A stretch of DNA of 46,070 nucleotides from NCBI GenBank assembly GCA_937975725.1, contig CALJUL010000060.1, positions 1 through 46,070 on the forward strand, given 5' to 3'. Each line of letters begins with the position of its first letter. Within the stretch, counting starts at the first letter, position 1. Below are positions 40,686-46,070 of the stretch, in pieces. This stretch comes from an uncultured Pseudoxanthomonas sp. (GTDB lineage: Bacteria > Pseudomonadota > Gammaproteobacteria > Xanthomonadales > Xanthomonadaceae). The position numbers and the translations under genes were made by a program. A model generated the notes under the pieces. That model was given only the letters and a program-made list of their open reading frames with translations, was not told where the DNA came from and did no database searches.

Positions 40686-41927
40686 ATGCGACGCCACACG
40701 CCACGCCATGCCCTGCTGCCCCGCTTCGCCCTGGGCCTGTGCCTGTCCTGGACGATCGGCGCCGGCGCGCTGGCGGCCGAATCGTCGGCGCGCGTGCGCG
40801 TGGCCTTCGATCGCGACGGCATCGTATCCACCCGCGCCGAGGGCATGGCCGACGTCGGCGCCGGCCGCGCCGCCAGCGCCGACGACCCGGTGCGTATCGC
40901 CTCCATCTCCAAGCTGGTCGTCGCCCTCGGCGTGATGCGACTGGTGGAGGAAGGCCGGCTGGACCTGGACGCCGACGTGTCCGGCTACCTCGGCTGGACG
41001 CTGCGCAACCCGGCCTTCCCGGACGTGCCGATCACCCTGCGCCTGCTGCTGTCGCACCGCTCCGGCCTCACCGATGCGGCCGGCTACTACGCCACACCGC
41101 TGGGCGGGCGCACCCGCGACATCCTGGACGATCCCGCCGCCTGGGACCCCGCGCACGCGCCCGGCGGCTACTTCCGCTACACCAACCTCAACTTCCCGCT
41201 GGTGGCAATGGCGATGGAGAACGTCACCGGCGAGCGCTTCGACCGGCTGATGCAGCGGCTGGTGCTGGCGCCGCTGAAGCTGGACGCCTGCTACAACTGG
41301 GAGAGCTGCGACGCCGCCACCGCCGCGCGCGCGGTGGTGCTGTACGCCGACGGCAAGCCGGTGCGCGACGACCATCACGGCGCCAGGCCCGCCTGCGCCG
41401 TGGTCGTCGCCGACGGCGAGGACTGCGACCTGGCACGCTGGAAGCCCGGCGACAACGGCGCGCTGTTCTCGCCGCAGGGCGGCCTGCGCATTTCCGCCAA
41501 CGGGCTGGCGAAGATCGGCCGCCTGCTGCTGAACGGCGGCGAGGTCGACGGCGTGCGCCTGCTGCAACCGGCCTCGGTCGCCGCGCTGGTGGCGCCGCAA
41601 TGGACCTTCGACGGCCGCAACGGCGTCACCCACGAAGAGGACGAGGCCGGCCCCGGCACGCCGCCGCAGGCGTTCTTCTGCCGCTACGGGCTGGCCGTGC
41701 AGACGCTGGCCACGCCCGCGCCGCACTGCGGCGACGATCCCTTCGGCGACGGCGTGGCGCGGGTCGGCCACGCCGGCAATGCCTACGGCCTGCGCTCGGG
41801 CCTGTGGGTGGACCTGGAGGGCGGCACCGGCGTGGCCTACTTCGCCACCGACGCGGACGGCTCGCCGCCCGGCACGCATTCGGCCTTCAGCCGGGTGGAA
41901 GAAACGCTCGCGGCCGGCACGCCGTAG
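40686..41927 (+). CDS. Serine hydrolase, beta-lactamase/penicillin-binding-protein-like
   Basis: A 413-residue protein with an N-terminal signal sequence (ending about AGALAAES). It has the class C beta-lactamase-like fold: the catalytic motif SISK (S-x-x-K, about 72-75), YTN (about 162-164, in GGYFRYTNLNFPL) and HAG (in RVGHAGNAYGL) as the third box. LLSHRSGLTD and LARIGRLLLNGGEVDG-like segments are typical of esterase EstB/D-aminopeptidase-type members. It should act in the periplasm on a peptide or ester, possibly peptidoglycan. A run with four Cys (DACYNWESCD, ARPACAV, EDCDLAR) may form disulphides. It ends nine bases before the convergent rlmKL gene. Confidence 0.88.
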   Translation: MRRHTPRHALLPRFALGLCLSWTIGAGALAAESSARVRVAFDRDGIVSTRAEGMADVGAGRAASADDPVRIASISKLVVALGVMRLVEEGRLDLDADVSGYLGWTLRNPAFPDVPITLRLLLSHRSGLTDAAGYYATPLGGRTRDILDDPAAWDPAHAPGGYFRYTNLNFPLVAMAMENVTGERFDRLMQRLVLAPLKLDACYNWESCDAATAARAVVLYADGKPVRDDHHGARPACAVVVADGEDCDLARWKPGDNGALFSPQGGLRISANGLAKIGRLLLNGGEVDGVRLLQPASVAALVAPQWTFDGRNGVTHEEDEAGPGTPPQAFFCRYGLAVQTLATPAPHCGDDPFGDGVARVGHAGNAYGLRSGLWVDLEGGTGVAYFATDADGSPPGTHSAFSRVEETLAAGTP

Positions 41928-41936
41928 CGCCCGGCC

Positions 41937-44072
41937 TCACGCCCGCGTCAGCCGCCAGCAGCGGTGGATGCGCGGGTTGCGCTCGAAGTCCGGCGGAATG
42001 GTCTGCGCGCTGATCTCCTCGCAGCGCGCGAACCCGGCCACGCCCTCCTCGTCCAGGCGGAAGCGGCGGAAGTTGTTGCTGAAGTACAGCACGCCGTCCG
42101 GCGCCAGCCGCGCCACCGCCGCGCGCAGCAGGCGCAGGTGTTCCTTCTGCACGTCGAAATCGTCGGCGCGCGCGGAATTGGAAAAGGTCGGCGGGTCGCA
42201 GAAGACCAGGTCGTATTCGCCCTGCTCGGCTTCAAGCCAGCGCACCGCGTCGGCCTGCACCAGCCGGTGCGCGGCGCCGCCGATGCCGTTCTCGGCCAGG
42301 TTGTCGGCGCACCACTGCAGGTAGGTGCCGGACAGGTCCACGCTGGTCGTGGCCGCCGCACCGGCCACCGCCGCCTGCACGCTGGCCACGCCGGTGTAGC
42401 AGAACAGGTTGAGGAAGCGCTTGCCGCGCGCCTCCAACGCCATCCGCCTGCGCAGCGGGCGGTGGTCGAGGAACAGGCCGGTATCCAGGTAGTCGAACAG
42501 GTTCACCCGCAGGCGCGCGCCGGACTCGCGCACGACGACGAACTCGTCGCGCTCGGCCAGGCGCCCGTACTTGGCGCCGCCCTTGCCGCGCGCGCGCGAC
42601 TTCACCGCCACCTGCTCGGCCGGCACCGCGAACGCCTCGCGCGCGGCGGCCAGCAGTTCGCCGAAGCGGCGGCGCACGTCGGCCTCCGGGATGCTGGCCG
42701 GCGCGGCGTATTCCTGCACGTGCAGGAAGGTGCGGCCCTGCCCGCCTTCCTCCGCGTACACGTCGACGGCGGCCGCGTATTCCGGCAGGTCGGCGTCGTA
42801 GGCGCGGAAGCAGGTCACGCCTTCGCGCTCGCGCCAGGCCTTCAGCTTCTTCAGGTTCTTGCGCAGGCGGTTGGCGACCATCTGTGCGCCTTCCGACAGC
42901 GGCCGCGGCTCGCGCGCTTCGCGCTCGGGCACCGCCACGGGATCGCAGACGATCAGCGCGCACTCGATCGCGCCGTTGAACATCTGGTACTTCTTCTGCG
43001 CGCGCAGGCCGGTGGCGTGCGCCAGCTCGGCGTCGCCGCACAGCAGGCTGGCGCGCCACTGCGGCACGCTCCGCCGCAGGGCGTCGCCCAGCGCGCGGTA
43101 CAGCGCGGGATCGGCCGCCAGGCGCTCGTCGTAGGGCGGATTGCAGACCGCCAGCCCGCGCGGCTCTTCGCGCGGCGGCAACGCGGCCACGTCGTGCGCC
43201 TCGAACACGATCAGGCCGGCCAGTCCCGCCAGCACCGCGTTGTCGCGCGCCGCGCGCAGCACGCCGGCGTCGCGGTCGCTGCCGAAGAAGGCCGGGCGCA
43301 GCGCGGCGCGGCCGGCGCTCTCGCGTTGCACGGCGTCGGCGAACAGCGCGCGCCACGCGGTCGCGTCGAATCCCAGCCAGCGCGTCGGCAGCACGTTGCC
43401 GTGCCGTTGCAGGCCCGGCGCCACGTCCGCGGCCATCAGCGCGCCCTCGATCAGCAGCGTGCCGCTGCCGCACATGGGATCGAGCAGCGCACCGCCTTCG
43501 TGGTACAGCGCCGGCCAGCCGCCGCGCATCAGCACCGCCGCGGCCAGGTTCTCCTTCAGCGGCGCCTCGTTCTGCCCCTGCCGCCAGCCGCGCCGGTGCA
43601 TGGGCCCGCCGGACAGGTCGATGGACAGCGTGGCGCGACCCTTGCGCAGCGACAGGTTGATGCGCACGTCCGGCCGCTCCACGTCCACCGAAGGCCGTTC
43701 GGCGCCCTGCGTGCGGAAGCGGTCGACCACCGCGTCCTTCACCCGCTGCGCGGCGTAGCGCGCGTGGGTGATCGCCTGCCCGGACACGTGCGCGTCGACG
43801 GCCAGGGTCAGTTCCGGGCGCAAGTGGGTTTCCCAGGCCAGGTCCGCCACGCCGTGGTAGAGCGCGCCTTCGTCAGGGCAGTCGAAGTCGGCGATGGGCC
43901 ACAGCACGCGGCTGGCCAGGCGCGACCACAGCACGGCGCGCTGCGCGTCGGCCAACGCGCCTTCGGCGTTGACGCCGGCGATGGTGGCAGTGGCCCGCGG
44001 CACGCCCAGGGCGAGCAGCTCGTCGGCGAGCAGGTATTCCAGGCCCTTGGCGCAGGAGACGAAGAACTTCAA
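41937..44072 (-). CDS. rlmL: 23S rRNA (guanine) methyltransferase RlmKL (fused RlmL and RlmK)
   Basis: A 711-residue bifunctional enzyme that methylates G2445 (N2) and G2069 (N7) of 23S rRNA. Order: N-terminal THUMP domain (about 45-155), RlmL methyltransferase with LLDPMCGSGTLLIEGALMAA (about 187-206) and VCNPPYDERL (about 300-309), then RlmK methyltransferase with FLNLFCYTGVASVQAAVAGA (about 541-560) and FCDPPTFSNSA (about 612-622). The similarity to xanthomonad RlmL is very strong along the whole length. The family starts MKFF; here that Met codon is TTG at 44072, with GAGG eleven bases upstream, rather than the ATG at 44174 that would add 34 untypical residues. Confidence 0.95.
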   Translation of the reverse strand: MKFFVSCAKGLEYLLADELLALGVPRATATIAGVNAEGALADAQRAVLWSRLASRVLWPIADFDCPDEGALYHGVADLAWETHLRPELTLAVDAHVSGQAITHARYAAQRVKDAVVDRFRTQGAERPSVDVERPDVRINLSLRKGRATLSIDLSGGPMHRRGWRQGQNEAPLKENLAAAVLMRGGWPALYHEGGALLDPMCGSGTLLIEGALMAADVAPGLQRHGNVLPTRWLGFDATAWRALFADAVQRESAGRAALRPAFFGSDRDAGVLRAARDNAVLAGLAGLIVFEAHDVAALPPREEPRGLAVCNPPYDERLAADPALYRALGDALRRSVPQWRASLLCGDAELAHATGLRAQKKYQMFNGAIECALIVCDPVAVPEREAREPRPLSEGAQMVANRLRKNLKKLKAWREREGVTCFRAYDADLPEYAAAVDVYAEEGGQGRTFLHVQEYAAPASIPEADVRRRFGELLAAAREAFAVPAEQVAVKSRARGKGGAKYGRLAERDEFVVVRESGARLRVNLFDYLDTGLFLDHRPLRRRMALEARGKRFLNLFCYTGVASVQAAVAGAAATTSVDLSGTYLQWCADNLAENGIGGAAHRLVQADAVRWLEAEQGEYDLVFCDPPTFSNSARADDFDVQKEHLRLLRAAVARLAPDGVLYFSNNFRRFRLDEEGVAGFARCEEISAQTIPPDFERNPRIHRCWRLTRA

Positions 44073-44100
44073 GAAAGGAAACCTCGCAGGACAGGGAACC

Positions 44101-44200
44101 CGTCGTTCCGGCAAAAACATGGAATCCATGTCGCTTCTATCGTTCCGTTGCGGCCGGGAAAGCGAAGTCGACATGGATTCCGGCGTTCGCCGGAACGGCG
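44101..44200. repeat. Inverted repeat of the CGTCATTCC family
   Basis: CGTCGTTCCGGC at 44101-44112 faces GCCGGAACGGCG near 44189-44200. Nested inside, GGAATCCATGTCGCTTC (44121 on) faces GAAGTCGACATGGATTCC. The element lies between the rlmL start and the alpha/beta hydrolase gene and is a long imperfect hairpin. Confidence 0.75.
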
Positions 44201-44211
44201 GCGATGAAAAC

Positions 44212-44748
44212 CTAGAGACCGGCCAGCAACTGCCCGAACGCCTCCGCCGAGGCGGCGACGTGATCGGACAGCCGGTGCGAATCGTTCACCAGCAACAGGG
44301 TCGCGCGGCGCACCTGCGCCCAGTCGGCCACCGCCTGCGCCGGAATCAGCTCGTCGTCCCAGCCGTGGATCACCGATACCGGCACCGGCGCGGCGTCGAG
44401 CGCCGGCAGCGGCCCCATCGTGGTCGGCGGCGCCATCAGGAACAGCCCGCGCACCGGCACTTCCAGCGAGACGCGCCCGGAGATGTACGCGCCCAGGCTG
44501 GAACCGGCCAGCACCAGCGGACCGCGCGCGGCGGCGGCCTGCGCCAGCGCGCGCAGGCGTTGCAGGCGCGCCGGCACGTCGCCGAGCGAACTGACCTCGC
44601 GCCGCGCGTCCAGGTCGGTGTAGTCCGGGCGCTCGTGGGTCCAGCCCAGGCGCTCGGCGGCTTCGGCCAGCGCGGCGACCTTGGTCGCGTCCGGGCCGCT
44701 CTCGAAGCCGTGCGAGAGGATGCAGTGCCCGCGCACGGCGCCGCTCAC
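44212..44748 (-). CDS. Small alpha/beta hydrolase
   Basis: A 178-residue hydrolase of the RBBP9/YqiA-like size class. The nucleophile is in LAGSSLGAYIS (Ser about 79), an acid in IHGWDDELIPA, and the catalytic His in LVNDSHRLSDH, so the Ser-Asp-His triad is complete. ILSHGFESGPDATK at the N-terminus is a typical HGF oxyanion motif. The start is GTG at 44748, overlapping the TGA of the MOSC gene as GTGA, and extra upstream codons in the frame belong to that gene. The substrate is unknown; translation is coupled to the MOSC protein. Confidence 0.85.
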   Translation of the reverse strand: MSGAVRGHCILSHGFESGPDATKVAALAEAAERLGWTHERPDYTDLDARREVSSLGDVPARLQRLRALAQAAAARGPLVLAGSSLGAYISGRVSLEVPVRGLFLMAPPTTMGPLPALDAAPVPVSVIHGWDDELIPAQAVADWAQVRRATLLLVNDSHRLSDHVAASAEAFGQLLAGL

Positions 44749-45236
44749 AGCGCCTCCACCGCGTCGCCGACGGCGAACGCGCCGCCTTCGACGATGCGCG
44801 CGCACAGCCCGCCGTGGCCGCACATGGCGTTGAAGCCGCCCGCGCCCAGCGCGTCCTCCATGCGCGAGCACGGGTCGCAGAATTCGGTCCCTTCCAGCAC
44901 CACGCCGCCGATGCGGAAGCGGCGCTCCTTCAGCGCCGCCAGCGGAATGCCCGACACCACCACGTTCCGCCGCAGCAGCGCCGGCGCCAGGTCCGGCCGC
45001 CGCGCCAATGCCGTGATCGCCGGCAGGTGCTCGGCCTGGATCAGGGTGACGCCGCGATGGCCGCTGCCGCCCTTGTAGCGGTCACCGACCAGTCCGGCTC
45101 CGGCCACCGCTTCGGCCGAACCGACCGCGGTCATCGCCCGGTCGCGCGCCGGGCGCAGGCCGATCCATTCCACCCGACCGGCGTGCGGCAGGGTGGCCAT
45201 CAGCCTGGCCAGCGAGGAATCGGGTGAAAGCGGCAT
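44745..45236 (-). CDS. MOSC domain protein
   Basis: A 163-residue protein consisting of one MOSC domain, the sulphur-carrier domain of molybdenum cofactor sulphurase and the YiiM/mARC group. GDRYKGGSGHRGVTLIQAEHLPAI, LLRRNVVVSGI, FRIGGVVLEGTEFCDPC (conserved Cys near the end of the second Cys pair) and GHGGLCARIVEGG are diagnostic. Members bind molybdenum cofactor or carry a persulphide. ATG at 45236 gives 12 extra residues compared with an internal ATG at 45200, which has AGG before it; either is possible. It is the first gene of a two-gene unit with the alpha/beta hydrolase. Confidence 0.9.
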   Translation of the reverse strand: MPLSPDSSLARLMATLPHAGRVEWIGLRPARDRAMTAVGSAEAVAGAGLVGDRYKGGSGHRGVTLIQAEHLPAITALARRPDLAPALLRRNVVVSGIPLAALKERRFRIGGVVLEGTEFCDPCSRMEDALGAGGFNAMCGHGGLCARIVEGGAFAVGDAVEAL

Positions 45237-45313
45237 GGGCGACGCACGGCGCGGAAAGGGCCGCCAGTCTACCGGAGCGGCCGCGGCGGCGGCGCGCCTG
45301 CTAGCATCCGCGC

Positions 45314-45889
45314 ATGCCCGCCGCCGCCCCGCACGTCCTGGACATCGCGCACGATCCGCTGCCCTACGAGGACCGGCTGGAAGCGCGGCCGCTGGCGCAG
45401 GTGGACCTGGTGGTCGTGCACTGCACCGAGCTGCCCGACCTGGCCGCCGCGCGCGCCTACGGCGAGCGCATCCTGTACGCCTCCGGCACCGGCAACAGCG
45501 GCCACTACTACATCGACCGCGACGGCCGCGCGCTGTGCTACGTGCGGCCGGAGCGCGTCGCCCACCACGTGCGCGGCTACAACCCGCGCTCGGTCGGCAT
45601 CGAACTGGTCAACACCGGGCGCTATCCGCACTGGCTGGCGGCCGGCAGCCAGCGGATGGAAGAACCGTACCCGACCGTGCAGATCGAGACGCTGAAGGCG
45701 CTGCTGGCCGAACTGCGGCGCACGCTGCCCGCGCTGAAGTACATCGCCGGCCACGAAGACCTGGACACCGCGTGCGAACCGGCCAGCGACGACCCCGACA
45801 TACTCGTCCCGCGCAAGATGGACCCCGGCCCGCTGTTCCCTTGGGACGAGGTGCTGCGCGCCACGCCGCTGCAGCGGCTGGCGCCTTGA
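45314..45889 (+). CDS. N-acetylmuramoyl-L-alanine amidase, AmpD-like (amidase_2)
   Basis: A 191-residue amidase of the AmpD/PGRP fold, cleaving the lactyl-peptide bond of peptidoglycan fragments. The zinc ligands are His in LVVVHCTE (about 36) and His in IAGHEDLDTA (about 154), with Asp in RKMDPGPLFPWDEV (about 176). SGHYYIDRDGRALCYV and SVGIELVNTGRYP are also family-typical. There is no signal peptide, so it is probably cytoplasmic as in cell-wall recycling. It lies about 75 bases from the divergent MOSC gene. Confidence 0.9.
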   Translation: MPAAAPHVLDIAHDPLPYEDRLEARPLAQVDLVVVHCTELPDLAAARAYGERILYASGTGNSGHYYIDRDGRALCYVRPERVAHHVRGYNPRSVGIELVNTGRYPHWLAAGSQRMEEPYPTVQIETLKALLAELRRTLPALKYIAGHEDLDTACEPASDDPDILVPRKMDPGPLFPWDEVLRATPLQRLAP

Positions 45890-45905
45890 CCCGCCCCCGG
45901 CTCCC

Positions 45906-46041
45906 TGTAGGAGCGACGTCAGTCGCGAGCGCCGACCCAAAGAAGCCTTTGGCCACGGATTGACACGGATGAACGCAGATGACACGGATAAAACGGATCA
46001 AAGCCCCAAAAAGCTTTATCCGTGTCATCTGCGTTCATCCG
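45906..46041. repeat. Terminal repeat cluster with a 27-bp perfect inverted repeat
   Basis: A GTAGGAG-family element at 45906-45928 (TGTAGGAGCGACG, TCAGTCGCGA) is followed by a long palindrome. 45966-45992 and 46015-46041 are perfect reverse complements over 27 bases, with ACACGGAT- and GATGAACGCAGATGA-type cores and a 22-base loop. It belongs to the CACGGATTGACACGGAT family also present near 13335. Confidence 0.85.
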
Positions 46042-46070
46042 CGTTGATCCGTGTCTTCCCGCTTTTCAGC

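Overview
The window looks like chromosomal DNA of a high-GC gammaproteobacterium of the Xanthomonadaceae/Lysobacteraceae group (Lysobacter, Pseudoxanthomonas, Luteimonas or a relative). The evidence is very high third-position GC, proteins of xanthomonad type (the RlmKL/RlmL sequence in particular), and intergenic gaps full of the short inverted repeats typical of these genomes (cores such as GTAGGAGCGACG..GTCGCGACC and CACGGATTGACACGGAT). No rRNA, tRNA, CRISPR array, transposase or phage gene was recognised.

Region 1 (1-3572): an HD-GYP protein that may be cut by the left edge, a membrane-anchored phospholipase D-like enzyme, a histidine-phosphatase lipoprotein, and endonuclease V (nfi), whose ATG overlaps the stop of the lipoprotein gene. 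Region 2 (about 3573-7000): an AT-richer island with every convincing gene on the minus strand. It holds an XRE regulator, a 36-codon peptide with an acidic N-terminus and hydrophobic tail, two related cupin-like proteins with HEAT-like tails (one with a His-rich putative metal site, one apparently degenerate), and an 82-residue membrane protein. I cannot match this set to a known system; it is the best candidate for something undescribed.

Region 3 (7083-13185): an intradiol dioxygenase-like lipoprotein divergent from an ECF sigma/FecR-like pair, a pirin, aquaporin Z with a good terminator, a small secreted protein, and a second pirin. Region 4 (13455-27622 and 32257-38994): a large polyamine and omega-amino-acid catabolic locus. 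The minus-strand run spuA-spuI-spuC-potF-potF-potG-potH-potI copies the plan of the Pseudomonas spu operon, followed by a Sad-type succinate-semialdehyde dehydrogenase. Divergent from it are a PuuA/SpuB-type glutamate-polyamine ligase and PuuB oxidase. Further on are PuuC, the PuuR repressor, a BauA-type transaminase, alanine dehydrogenase and MmsA. Together they would import putrescine/spermidine, gamma-glutamylate and oxidise them to GABA and beta-alanine, and feed succinate and acetyl-CoA into the TCA cycle. Alanine dehydrogenase would regenerate the pyruvate used as amino acceptor. A shared GTTGTAAAG-type motif in three promoters is a candidate PuuR operator.

Region 5 (27707-31993) interrupts the catabolic locus with a REC-REC-GGDEF diguanylate cyclase, a bacteriohemerythrin preceded by a perfect FNR box at class II spacing, an MHS-family transporter and a small secreted NTF2-like protein. 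Region 6 (39011-46070): a secreted/membrane protein of unknown function, a beta-lactamase-fold serine hydrolase, RlmKL (TTG start), an overlapping MOSC/alpha-beta hydrolase pair, an AmpD-like amidase, and a terminal 27-bp inverted repeat.
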